This document shows, piece after piece, positions 54,709 to 63,745 of a stretch of 64,000 bases of DNA. Below the pieces are notes generated by a model. That model had not been told where the DNA came from. It saw only the letters and a program-made list of their open reading frames with translations, and searched no databases. The DNA comes from Helicobacter saguini. GTDB taxonomy: Bacteria > Campylobacterota > Campylobacteria > Campylobacterales > Helicobacteraceae. Location of the stretch: assembly GCF_000762875.2 (NCBI RefSeq), contig NZ_JRMP02000004.1:124001-188000 (forward strand). The letters are read 5' to 3'. Every line of letters begins with the position of its first letter. Position 1 is the stretch's first letter. Both the position numbers and the translations under genes were made by a program.

Positions 54709-56058
54709 ATGATTGACACAAAGCTATTATTAAATGATTTTGATTTGGTTGAGAAAAATTTGCAAAGTCGCAATTTTGATACTGCGTCTTTAGAATCTTT
54801 GCGAAATTTTGTCGCTAATTTTAAGATTCTAAAACAAAATACTGAATCTAAACAGGCACTTCAAAATAAGCTCTCAAAGGAATTTGGGGAGTTAATGCGT
54901 TCCGTTTCTAAAGGCGGCGTTAAAGATTCTATAGAATCTAAAAAGCAAGAATTAGATAAATTAAAAGAAGAATTAAAAAAAGATTTGAATCTTGTTTCTT
55001 TGCAAGAAACGCAGTTGCGTGATAAGCTATTAAATATACCAAATTTGCTAGATTCTAAAACGCCTTTTGGAAAAGATGAAAATGATAATGTGGAGATAAA
55101 AAAGATTCTATCTCCGCGTGTTTTTGACTTTACGCCGAAACATCATTATGAGTTAGCAGAAAATAATGGCTGGATAGATTTTAGGGCTGGGGCAAAGTTA
55201 GCTGGGGCGCGTTTTAGCGTTTTGCGTGGGATGGGCGCTCGTTTGAATGCGGCTTTGATTCAATATATGCTAGATTTCAACTATAAAAATGGCTTTGAAA
55301 TATGCTCTGTTCCTATAATTGTAAATGAAAATGCAATGCTAGGCACAGGGCAGTTTCCAAAGTTTATTGATGATGTTTTTGCGATTAAAGATTCAAATAT
55401 TGAATCTAGTTTGCAAGATTCTAACGATTCTAACCTATCGCCCACCCACCACTCTAATAATGATATAGAATCTAAAGGACACAACTTTTATCTTATTTCA
55501 ACTAGCGAGATTTCACTAACTAATCTTTACCAAGATGAAATAATAGATTCTAATCTTTTACCGATTAAACTTACCGCTGCTACGCCTTGTTTTAGAAAAG
55601 AAGCGGGGAGTGCCGGTCGAGATACACGTGGAATTATTCGCCAACATCAATTTGACAAAGTAGAATTAGTCGCAATCACAACGCAAGAGCAAAGCGAAGA
55701 AATGCAAGCAAAAATGGTAGAAAACGCAAGTAAGTTATTAGAATCTTTAGAGTTACCACATCGCTTAATGCAGCTTTGCAGCGGTGATATAGGCTTTTCC
55801 GCGCGTAATACTATTGATTTAGAAGTGTGGCTACCCGGACAAAATTGCTATAGAGAAATTAGCTCAGTTTCAAATTGTGGCGACTTTCAAGCAAGACGTG
55901 CCAAAATAAGATATAAAGAAAATGGCAAAAATAAACTAGCCCATACGCTAAATGGCTCAAGCCTAGCAGTAGGACGAACTTTAGTCGCAATAATGGAAAA
56001 TTTCCAAAAGCAAAATGGCGAGATTGAAATACCAAAGGTTTTACAAAAATATTTATAG
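54709..56058 (+). CDS. serS: Seryl-tRNA synthetase
   Basis: 449 residues: an N-terminal coiled-coil arm (about 30-105, with KDSIESKKQELDKLKEELK) and a class II catalytic domain: motif 2 CFRKEAGSAGRDTRGIIRQHQFDKVE and motif 3 NGSSLAVGRTLVAIMENFQ. A repeat insert of about 25 residues (SNIESSLQDSNDSNLSPTHH) separates FPKFIDDVFAI from FYLISTSEISLTNLY. The stop TAG falls in an AGAWTCT word. Gene order serS-pflB is, to my knowledge, conserved in Helicobacter and Campylobacter. Confidence 0.95.
   Translation: MIDTKLLLNDFDLVEKNLQSRNFDTASLESLRNFVANFKILKQNTESKQALQNKLSKEFGELMRSVSKGGVKDSIESKKQELDKLKEELKKDLNLVSLQETQLRDKLLNIPNLLDSKTPFGKDENDNVEIKKILSPRVFDFTPKHHYELAENNGWIDFRAGAKLAGARFSVLRGMGARLNAALIQYMLDFNYKNGFEICSVPIIVNENAMLGTGQFPKFIDDVFAIKDSNIESSLQDSNDSNLSPTHHSNNDIESKGHNFYLISTSEISLTNLYQDEIIDSNLLPIKLTAATPCFRKEAGSAGRDTRGIIRQHQFDKVELVAITTQEQSEEMQAKMVENASKLLESLELPHRLMQLCSGDIGFSARNTIDLEVWLPGQNCYREISSVSNCGDFQARRAKIRYKENGKNKLAHTLNGSSLAVGRTLVAIMENFQKQNGEIEIPKVLQKYL
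55400..55423 (+). repeat. 24-bp dyad in serS insert (one mismatch in an arm)
   Basis: TTGAATCT and AGATTCTA arms around AGTTTGCA; peptide IESSLQDSN. The REP-like element at 55431-55451 begins 8 bases later. Confidence 0.8.
55431..55451. repeat. REP-like element CCTATCGCCCACCCACCAC in serS
   Basis: Reverse complement of the family at 10033-10057. Read by serS as LSPTHH, the same peptide and frame as in ssuB and carB. Confidence 0.8.
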
Positions 56059-56095
56059 AATCTAACGATATGTAAAAAAAATTTAGGAAAAAACT

Positions 56096-58666
56096 ATGGC
56101 AGAAAAACAAGATGATTTATCACTAGATGATTTAGCTCCAGCGGAGAATACAGGTGGTGAAGCCACGGCTAAGCCTGCTGAATCTAGCGAAGATTCTAAA
56201 GATTCTAAAGATTCTAAAAAACCAAAAAAGCCAAATAAATTTTTATCACTTTTCACGCCTTTAGAAAATTTCGCTAAGGATAATGCTAAGGATATCCCCG
56301 GACTAAGACAGCTTGATGAAAGGCTTAGTCCAAATCAAAAACGTGGAATCTTAATCGGTGTAATCGCCCTATTTATCATTATTTTAATCGTTGTGTTAAT
56401 CTCAGTATTTAAACCAAAACATGATGAAGAAGATTCAGTAGGAATGGCTACGTCAAGCTCATCCCAAAGTGGCGGCGGTGCGACTCAAAGCGGAGCAAAC
56501 GCAGTGGCTTCCCAAAGTGGTAGCCTAGATTCTAATGGTTCTGTGAATCTGCCTGACTTACCAACAAATATTACGACAAAACCGCCCATTGTAGATAATA
56601 AAAACCTAGAAACAATGATACAAAAAGCCGATATGCTTTATAAATCTGGCAATAAGCAAGAAGCATTAAATCTATTTAATCAAATCGCTTCATATTCAAA
56701 AGCAATTGCAAACTACAATCTTGGCGTAATAAATACAAAATCAAAAGATTATGAAAAGTCAATGGAATATTACGATAAAGCAATCGAAGCAGGTGAAGAC
56801 ATAGCTGTATCCGCTATAAATGCCGCCGTATCCGCCTTTCGCGCTGGTAATATGGAAAAATATCAATACTATTTAAATATCGCAAACACTTATGCAAATC
56901 AAATGAGTAACCTACCGCCATACTCATATTCCTACGCGCTAAATCAATATTATCAAGGGCAGTATTTTGAAGCGCTCTCGCCTTTGAATCATGAAAGCAC
57001 AAAAGAATTTGACAAAGATTCTAAACGCCTTGCGGCTAAACTTTACACCCTTTTTAATGATAATAAACAAGCCTATGATAATCTAAAAGCGGTAGCAGAG
57101 CGGCAAGATGAACTAGCACTAGGTCAGCTACTAGCAAGGCAAGGCAGTCTAAATGCGGCGCGCGGGCATATCTATAATTATTTATTGCAATATCCAAAGG
57201 ATTGGCATGCTAAGATGAGTATGCAAATTGTCGCGTTGAAACTAGGCGATTTTGTCGAGGCGGCTGGGCTAATTGATGAATTTGCAAATGAACATAGAGA
57301 AAATAATATCGCAAATCCATATCCTATAAAGGCACGTGTATCGCCTATGATGTTTGATGTGGAGATAGCCCAAAGCGAGTTTTGGAATCGTTCGTTTGAA
57401 CACTCGAATTTACTAACTAGCAAGATTCTATTTTATTACGCGCCATATCGCGTATTTGACGTGGATGAAGCCTTAGATATAATTTCTACCGGCGTTTTAG
57501 ATTCTAAGATTAATCAAGGGAATTTAGAAGAGAGCCACGCTATTTTAATCAAGGGTGCGACAATTTCTACTATTAATACAAGCATAGCTCAAGCCCTAAA
57601 ACGCATAAACCTAAATGACTTACGCGGTGGTATGGAGCTTATAAAAGAATATGTGAATGAAAATCCAAATCACGCCGTTTTGCATTATAATCTAGGGCTA
57701 CTTTATGCGCAAATGGGCGACTTTGGACCAGCACACGCGCACTTCCTTCGTGCATATCACCTTGATATGACGGATTTGCAAAGTGGAATCTTTGCTATGA
57801 TTACAGGTCGTTTGGTTTATCGCGATATTAACACACTAAGCCAAAATGTCGCAACAAGCATTAGTGAATCTAAGATGAATGCTACTGATTTAGACTTTTA
57901 TCGCAAATTGAAAGATTGGGCAAATGACCCTAAAAAGATAGGAATCTACACACCAGCTCCGGGCGAAAATCGCGCTATTGCCCTAGCGTTTCAATCCATT
58001 TCAGCCATTCATCAAAGGGATATGAAAAATATTGTGGCTGGATTTGAGCGATTAAAGGCATATCAGCCAAGTGACGTCGTTTCAAACATTTTGCTAGATT
58101 TAGCCAAAAACTATGGCTCAAATGTGAAAAATTCCGCATTGAATCTGCAATATTTATTTAGAGAAGATTCTATGAATTTAGATAATGTTTTCTATGGACC
58201 AAATCTAGCGCGCGAGCTTTACATTTATGTAGGCTTTATCACAGGAAACTTAGCGCGGCAAAAAGAATTGTTAAATCAAAAGTTAGTTACACAAACTAAA
58301 AATCCAAATGGCTTATTACAAGCCTTAGCATTATTAAACATTTATCAGCAAAACTTTGATGAAAGTTATGCTATGTATGATAGGCTTATAAATGGCTTAA
58401 AAGAAGAGGATAGCAACACGCGTCTTTTAGGCGGCGTAGCAGCCATCGGTGCTGGGTATAAAAATGCAGCAACGCTGCTTTTGCAATTATCTAAAATGGA
58501 TTCTAGTGTAAATTATGAATCTCGCTACGCCTTAGGACTTTTATACCAAGAAGCAGGGAACTACAACGCAGCAGCCCAGCACTACAACTCAATCGCATCG
58601 CAAGGCTTTCGAAGCGAATACCTTGACTTTATAATAGATGACGCCCGCGTCTCCACCCCGGAATAG
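56096..58666 (+). CDS. pflB: Paralysed-flagella protein PflB-like (membrane-anchored TPR protein)
   Basis: 856 residues: a disordered cytoplasmic N-terminus with SEDSKDSKDSKK, one membrane helix (84-105, GILIGVIALFIIILIVVLISVF), a Ser/Gly-rich linker and a long periplasmic TPR array from about 175 (MLYKSGNKQEALNLFNQIA; AVLHYNLGLLYAQMGDFGPAHAHFLRAYHLD). Architecture, length and position directly after serS agree with PflB, which forms the medial disk of the Campylobacterota flagellar motor and interacts with PflA. AGGAAAAAACT precedes ATG. The stop codon starts a 16-bp palindrome. Confidence 0.75.
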   Translation: MAEKQDDLSLDDLAPAENTGGEATAKPAESSEDSKDSKDSKKPKKPNKFLSLFTPLENFAKDNAKDIPGLRQLDERLSPNQKRGILIGVIALFIIILIVVLISVFKPKHDEEDSVGMATSSSSQSGGGATQSGANAVASQSGSLDSNGSVNLPDLPTNITTKPPIVDNKNLETMIQKADMLYKSGNKQEALNLFNQIASYSKAIANYNLGVINTKSKDYEKSMEYYDKAIEAGEDIAVSAINAAVSAFRAGNMEKYQYYLNIANTYANQMSNLPPYSYSYALNQYYQGQYFEALSPLNHESTKEFDKDSKRLAAKLYTLFNDNKQAYDNLKAVAERQDELALGQLLARQGSLNAARGHIYNYLLQYPKDWHAKMSMQIVALKLGDFVEAAGLIDEFANEHRENNIANPYPIKARVSPMMFDVEIAQSEFWNRSFEHSNLLTSKILFYYAPYRVFDVDEALDIISTGVLDSKINQGNLEESHAILIKGATISTINTSIAQALKRINLNDLRGGMELIKEYVNENPNHAVLHYNLGLLYAQMGDFGPAHAHFLRAYHLDMTDLQSGIFAMITGRLVYRDINTLSQNVATSISESKMNATDLDFYRKLKDWANDPKKIGIYTPAPGENRAIALAFQSISAIHQRDMKNIVAGFERLKAYQPSDVVSNILLDLAKNYGSNVKNSALNLQYLFREDSMNLDNVFYGPNLARELYIYVGFITGNLARQKELLNQKLVTQTKNPNGLLQALALLNIYQQNFDESYAMYDRLINGLKEEDSNTRLLGGVAAIGAGYKNAATLLLQLSKMDSSVNYESRYALGLLYQEAGNYNAAAQHYNSIASQGFRSEYLDFIIDDARVSTPE

Positions 58667-58679
58667 ATTCTAGAATCTA
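58664..58679. repeat. 16-bp palindrome TAGATTCTAGAATCTA containing pflB stop codon
   Basis: AGAWTCT pair in the opposite head-to-head order from 17003-17018. Its first three bases are the pflB stop TAG. Confidence 0.85.
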
Positions 58680-58714
58680 AATTACATTTTTCATAACAAA
58701 AAGGAAAAAATATT

Positions 58715-59530
58715 ATGGAACACGAAGTAGTAGAAACTCCATGGATTCTAAAATTCATAGATTTACCAAAAAGTTTGATTGATAGCGATACAGAATCTTC
58801 GCTTGAAATCCTAATCTATACCATTTTTAGCAGCCAAGAAGTCGCCGCAAAAGTCTATCAAGTAACCGAAGCCGTGGGCTATGCGAGCCTTGAGACGCTT
58901 TATATGGTAGTGCTTTCCACATTTTTTGCCGTGCTTTTTGGGCTGCCTTTGGGGATGATTTTAAGCACGACCAAAAAAGATTCTATAAATCCCATGCCGC
59001 GTTTAAACGCCGTCCTTAGCGCACTTGCGAATGTTTTTCGCAGCTTTCCATTTATCATTTTAATTATCGTTGTGTGGCCACTTTCGCGTCTGCTTGTTGG
59101 TTCAAGCATTGGTCCAAATGCGGCGATTGTATCCCTTAGCATTGCGGCGATTCCCTTTGTGGCACGGCTTTTTGAAGGCACACTAGACGAGGTCAATAAA
59201 GGGCTAATCGAGGCGACTTTAAGCATGGGCGCAAGCAAACTCGCCGTAATGCGTATGATGCTTATGGAATCTATGCCAGCGTTGGTGAATACAATCACAA
59301 TTTTAGTGATTTCAGTCATCGGCTACTCGGCTATGGCAGGCGCGGTAGGTGGCGGCGGACTTGGCACTTTAGCGTTAAATGAGGGCTTTAATAACGGCAA
59401 TTTATCCGTGCTATACTCCTGCGTAATCGTGCTAATGATAATCGTGCAAGTGGCACAAAGCATCGGCGATTACCTATCAAATATGCTACGGTCTAGAAAT
59501 TATGGAATCTTTAGGGTGTTTTTTAAGTAA
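58715..59530 (+). CDS. metI: Methionine-type ABC transporter permease
   Basis: 271 residues, about 50 more than usual owing to an N-terminal extension (EHEVVETPWILKFIDLPKSL). Five hydrophobic segments and the EAA loop EVNKGLIEATLSMGASKLAVMRMML, then ALVNTITILVISVIGYSAMAGAVGGGGLG, are typical of MetI. It would import D/L-methionine with MetN (ATPase) and MetQ (binding protein); neither is adjacent. AAGGAAAAAATATT precedes ATG. Confidence 0.88.
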   Translation: MEHEVVETPWILKFIDLPKSLIDSDTESSLEILIYTIFSSQEVAAKVYQVTEAVGYASLETLYMVVLSTFFAVLFGLPLGMILSTTKKDSINPMPRLNAVLSALANVFRSFPFIILIIVVWPLSRLLVGSSIGPNAAIVSLSIAAIPFVARLFEGTLDEVNKGLIEATLSMGASKLAVMRMMLMESMPALVNTITILVISVIGYSAMAGAVGGGGLGTLALNEGFNNGNLSVLYSCVIVLMIIVQVAQSIGDYLSNMLRSRNYGIFRVFFK

Positions 59531-59622
59531 ATTATTATTAATGACATATTAATTTTATAGCTACAAACTTTCAAATTAGATTCTATAAATATTGAATCTA
59601 GAGTTTTTAAAAAGGAAAAGTT

Positions 59623-60753
59623 ATGAATATTGGAATGTATAAGGCGGGGTTGATTGGCGATAGTATCGTGGCTTTGCACGCCATTTATGCCCTAAAAATC
59701 CTTTATCCAAACGCAAAAATCCATATTTATACAAATGATATTGGCGTGAGTGTTTATAAAAATTTTAGCTTTATAAATAGTCTTATAAATATCTCGCAAA
59801 TGCCCATAGACTCGGTTATCGCCGATATTGATTCTAAAGATTTTACGCACTTTATTTTAACGCAACCAAATAGGTCGATTGCAAAAGTAATATTAAAAAC
59901 AAAACTTAGGAAAATCATAACTTTTAGGACTTTTTTTACATTTTTTGAGCCGCGATTTAAAACTATCTTTTTTTCTCGTAATTTCGGGCATACTCCGCAA
60001 TATAAAAGAAATCTAGCGTTGGTGCGACTAATTGATTCTAAACTATATGATAAAAAAATAAAAAGTATTGATTTTAGCCCTATCAGAATGCACTCGCTAG
60101 ATTTTAATAAAGAGAAAATAAGGCAATTTTTAATAGAATCTTTTGGATTAGAATTTTATCAAAATATAGAATCTAAAAGTTATAAAAATCATAACTTTAT
60201 AGAATCTAATTTAAAAGATTCAAAAGATTCTAAAAATCATAATATGTTAAATAAAAACTTCCAAGATTCAAAACTTATTTTAATAAATCCCTTTGTCCGC
60301 ACCACTTTTTGCAACCTAACTCTAAATGGCTGGATAAATTGCATTAAGATTCTAAGTGATAATTATCCGCAACATCGCTTCGTTATCCCCACATTTAGCG
60401 GCAATCCTAGCATTGCAGAGCAGATAAAAATGTGTAAAAATGTAGCAATTTTTAATAACGACAGCGATTTGTGTAATATTGTAGCACTTTTGGAGTTAAG
60501 CGACCTTTTGATTAGCCCTAGCACAGGCATTTCGCACATCGCAGATAACCTTGCCGTGCCGATAATTTGGCTATGCTCCAAACGCGATACATGGCTTTGG
60601 CGTGGGGAAAATATGGACCCAGTTTTATTTGTTATAATGGATGAAACGCAGTGGGAAGTTAAGCCGCAAAAAGAGCGATACTACATTACGCAGATTCTAG
60701 TAAAATCTTATCATTTACTAGAATATGATGATGACGATGAATTTTTTGATTAA
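59623..60753 (+). CDS. Glycosyltransferase family 9 (heptosyltransferase-like)
   Basis: 376 residues with GT9 features: MNIGMYKAGLIGDSIVALHAIYALKILYP at the N-terminus and, in the C-terminal domain, ILINPFVRTTFCNLTLNGW, LLELSDLLISPSTGISHIADNLAVPIIWL. Members add heptose or related sugars to LPS core. A DSK/IES insert (about 180-215) lies in the interdomain linker. AAAAAGGAAAAGTT precedes ATG. Acceptor unknown. Confidence 0.82.
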   Translation: MNIGMYKAGLIGDSIVALHAIYALKILYPNAKIHIYTNDIGVSVYKNFSFINSLINISQMPIDSVIADIDSKDFTHFILTQPNRSIAKVILKTKLRKIITFRTFFTFFEPRFKTIFFSRNFGHTPQYKRNLALVRLIDSKLYDKKIKSIDFSPIRMHSLDFNKEKIRQFLIESFGLEFYQNIESKSYKNHNFIESNLKDSKDSKNHNMLNKNFQDSKLILINPFVRTTFCNLTLNGWINCIKILSDNYPQHRFVIPTFSGNPSIAEQIKMCKNVAIFNNDSDLCNIVALLELSDLLISPSTGISHIADNLAVPIIWLCSKRDTWLWRGENMDPVLFVIMDETQWEVKPQKERYYITQILVKSYHLLEYDDDDEFFD

Positions 60754-60906
60754 GAATTAAAAAATATAAAAATATTAAATTTTATAATTTTAGATTCTAT
60801 AAAACTTTAAATATGATAATATTCCAAAAAAGTATAAAATTTTAGAATCTTATTATAATTTTGGAACATATTTTGAATATAATTTATAGAATCTAAATTA
60901 CGAGAA

Positions 60907-62052
60907 ATGCTTAAAATGTTACGAATATATACAAAAGTTTTAAACTTTTTTTTATTGTTACTTTTAGTAACCTTACTTGCTGCCTGTGCTAAAAAACCTA
61001 CATACACGCTAACAATCGACATAAAAGAGCAGGTAGAAACAAAAAAACCAAGCATTCCATTTGCAACAAATAAAGAAGAAAGCAAAAAATGGTATGAGCA
61101 GTATTTTGAACCGATTTTAAAAGATTCTAAAGTTTCAAAAAAGTCACAGAGTGCCCTTGAATACGAAGAATTTGCTAGACTTTTTTTTGCAGATTTAAGT
61201 CAAATTGAATATGAAAATGATTTAATCGACACAAAAAAGCTAGTGCAGCCTGTGATTTTTACCACTTTTTCGCAAGATTTTATGCGTGAATATTTATTTA
61301 TAAAAAAACAAGGCTTAGAAATAGCCCCTTGGCAAGATTTTAGTAGCAAGATTAATTTTAAGGAAAATATACAAAGCTCAAATTTTGTCTTACAAATCGC
61401 CGAAAAAATAGATGAAACTAATGATAGCGACAAAGTTCCAAATATTAGAACTTTACAGAATAAAAGTTACATAAATTTTAATAATGTAGTGCTTGGAAAT
61501 TCACTTTTAAAAATCAATGATATGTATTATGGCAGCGATAAAGTGCTAGAAAAAAGTAGCGAAATCACAGGGCTAAAATCCTATCAAATGCCACGCGACT
61601 TGCAATCCTTGCTATATTATAGAATCTTATATTTTAAATATAATGAGAAATTTGAGAGCAATTATTTGCTAGATAGATTTTCATTTCTTTATCCGCAAGA
61701 TACGATAAATGCACTAGATACTATATTGCAAAAAAAATTTGAGAGTGAAAATGAGCTAAAATCGCAATTTAGATTCCAAAATTTTGAGCCGACAAATCCC
61801 GTCTCTATCGCACAATGTAAGGGCGGTAGCGAGCTTTATCCATACAAAAAAGAGTGCATAAAAGTTATATTTTTATCATGGATTAGCTACTTGCAAAAAG
61901 AGCTAAGGGGTAGCAAATATGTCGCCCCCATCTACATAGATTCTAGGCTTTGCTTGCTTGTTAGTAGCGATAAAATTATCCTTTATTCACAAAATACAAG
62001 TAATTTCTGTGGTATGTTGTATAAAGAAAAAAACAAGGAATATACACAATAA
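60907..62052 (+). CDS. Lipoprotein of unknown function
   Basis: 381 residues. Hydrophobic segment and lipobox LLAAC (Cys27 from ATG 60907, or Cys24 from ATG 60916) mark a lipoprotein. The mature part is mixed alpha/beta without recognised motifs; three cysteines occur late (AQCKGG, KECIKV, SRLCLL) plus one in NFCGML. Convergent with the gamma-carbonic anhydrase gene, 14 bases apart. Function not recognised. Confidence 0.6.
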   Translation: MLKMLRIYTKVLNFFLLLLLVTLLAACAKKPTYTLTIDIKEQVETKKPSIPFATNKEESKKWYEQYFEPILKDSKVSKKSQSALEYEEFARLFFADLSQIEYENDLIDTKKLVQPVIFTTFSQDFMREYLFIKKQGLEIAPWQDFSSKINFKENIQSSNFVLQIAEKIDETNDSDKVPNIRTLQNKSYINFNNVVLGNSLLKINDMYYGSDKVLEKSSEITGLKSYQMPRDLQSLLYYRILYFKYNEKFESNYLLDRFSFLYPQDTINALDTILQKKFESENELKSQFRFQNFEPTNPVSIAQCKGGSELYPYKKECIKVIFLSWISYLQKELRGSKYVAPIYIDSRLCLLVSSDKIILYSQNTSNFCGMLYKEKNKEYTQ

Positions 62053-62066
62053 AATCTTATGACGTT

Positions 62067-62588
62067 CTACAAAAAGTCATTCTTAAAGCCCACGTATCTA
62101 ATAGCAGAGTTTGCAATTTCCTCAATTTCTTCTTGTTTTAATTCACGAACAAATTTTGCCGGACTACCTAAAATCAAAGAATTTGGCGGAAACTTTTTAC
62201 CTTTTGTAACAACTGCACCCGCACCCACAATAGAATTGTTACCAATCTCTACATCATCCATCACAATCGCCCCCATCCCAATCAGGCAATTATCATCAAT
62301 TTTACACGCATGGATAATGCAATTATGCCCAATTGTTACATTTTTACCAATTATCACAGGGAAGCCCTGCGGATTTTGCACGTCCTTATGCCACACATGA
62401 ATGGTCGTCAAATCCTGCACGTTGGTATTTTCGCCAATCTGTATCAAATTCACATCACCACGCAGCACGCAATTATACCAAATGCTAACATTATCACCCA
62501 AAATCACATCGCCAATAACCTTCGCACCATCGCAAATTAGGACATCCTTGCCAACTTTTGGCTCTTTATCTTTAAACTTTATTAGCAT
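62067..62588 (-). CDS. Gamma-carbonic-anhydrase-like hexapeptide protein (YrdA/PaaY type)
   Basis: 173 residues of left-handed beta-helix hexapeptide repeats. Putative zinc ligands lie at H64 in TTIHVWH and at H88 and H93 in IGHNCIIHACKI; NVQDLTTIH and GSPAKFVREL are family hallmarks. Members may hydrate CO2 or act as acyltransferase-like proteins. AAAGGGAGAAAAT precedes ATG. No repeat insertion. Confidence 0.88.
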   Translation of the reverse strand: MLIKFKDKEPKVGKDVLICDGAKVIGDVILGDNVSIWYNCVLRGDVNLIQIGENTNVQDLTTIHVWHKDVQNPQGFPVIIGKNVTIGHNCIIHACKIDDNCLIGMGAIVMDDVEIGNNSIVGAGAVVTKGKKFPPNSLILGSPAKFVRELKQEEIEEIANSAIRYVGFKNDFL

Positions 62589-62768
62589 ATTTTCTCCCTT
62601 TTTAAAACAATATTTAGATTTTAAAATCTATCACATAAAGATAGACTTAAATCTGCTAAGATTCTTAAGAGTATCATTTTTTAAACATCTTTGCAATAAT
62701 TAGTATTTAATTTTAGAAAGTATTTTAAAATAGATTCCAAAAAGTTATATAAAATATTATCATAGAAT

Positions 62769-63167
62769 CTAATCTATCTCAATAACCTTAGTTTCACCTT
62801 TTATGTGAATTTCAGCCCTAATTTCACTTAGATAAAACACGCTAAAACGCGGGTCATCCACGCTTTTAAAGCTTGAATTTGGTCGCTGCATATACATATT
62901 TTTGATTAGCTTATCATCACTAAACACCACGCGTGCATAGATTCTAATCCAGCTAAAATCACTGCCACACACGCAAATACACACATTTGGATTGTCCTGC
63001 AGTTGCTTAAACATCGGCTTATCATTATTCATACAATACCAAATCCTGCCATTGCAAAGCGCCGCAGAGCCGATAGGACGCGACACAGGCTTATTATCCA
63101 CGCTCGTGCTAAAGATTTGAATGCGATTAGATTCTAAAAAACTCATAATTTCTTGCAATTTTTCCAT
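62769..63167 (-). CDS. Pyridoxamine 5'-phosphate oxidase-like flavin protein
   Basis: 132 residues with the split-barrel pattern: IQIFSTSVDNKPVSRPIGSAALCNGRIWYCMNNDKPMFKQLQDNPNVCIC and SWIRIYARVVF. Close in style to small PNPOx-like FMN proteins of unknown substrate. AAAAGGATGAATTT precedes ATG. Two cysteines (CICVC) are noteworthy but uninterpreted. Confidence 0.8.
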   Translation of the reverse strand: MEKLQEIMSFLESNRIQIFSTSVDNKPVSRPIGSAALCNGRIWYCMNNDKPMFKQLQDNPNVCICVCGSDFSWIRIYARVVFSDDKLIKNMYMQRPNSSFKSVDDPRFSVFYLSEIRAEIHIKGETKVIEID

Positions 63168-63263
63168 AAATTCATCCTTTTATAAACGTAAAAAAGAATT
63201 AGATTCTAGTATAAAAATTAGTATAATGTTGCATTTTACTTAAAATTATAATATGGAGAGTTT

Positions 63264-63740
63264 ATGCTAATTTTAGGGATTGACCCGGGGAGTAGGGTGT
63301 GTGGGTATGGCATTATTTCTGTGGAAAATTTTACGCCTAGCCTAATTGATGCGGGTGTGATAAAGATTGAGACGCGCGAGCTGCAGCACCAAATTGTCGA
63401 GTTTGTCGAGGGAATTGACTTAATTTTTAAGACTTATGAGATAGAGCAAGTCGCGATGGAGGGCATTTTTTATGCACATAATCCGCAAAGTGTGATAAAA
63501 CTAGCGCAATTTCGCGGGGCAATCAGCCTAAAAATCTTGCAAGAAATCGGCAATTTCGCCGAATACACGCCACTGCAAGTCAAAAAAGCCCTAACAGGCA
63601 ATGGAAAAGCCGACAAAAAACAAGTCGCATTTATGGTGAAAAATATGCTAAAAATTACCTGTGAGATAAAGCCGCTAGACATCACGGACGCCCTTGCAGT
63701 CGCACTTACACACGCACAGGCTTTGCGGTATAGAATCTAA
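63264..63740 (+). CDS. ruvC: Holliday-junction resolvase RuvC
   Basis: 158 residues. RNase H fold with D7 in [12 protein letters not shown], the Glu in [31 protein letters not shown] and the C-terminal [14 protein letters not shown]. Resolves Holliday junctions left by RuvAB. The stop TAA overlaps an AGAWTCT word (AGA ATC TAA). Convergent with ruvB, 5 bases apart. Confidence 0.95.
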   Translation: MLILGIDPGSRVCGYGIISVENFTPSLIDAGVIKIETRELQHQIVEFVEGIDLIFKTYEIEQVAMEGIFYAHNPQSVIKLAQFRGAISLKILQEIGNFAEYTPLQVKKALTGNGKADKKQVAFMVKNMLKITCEIKPLDITDALAVALTHAQALRYRI

Positions 63741-63745
63741 ACTCC

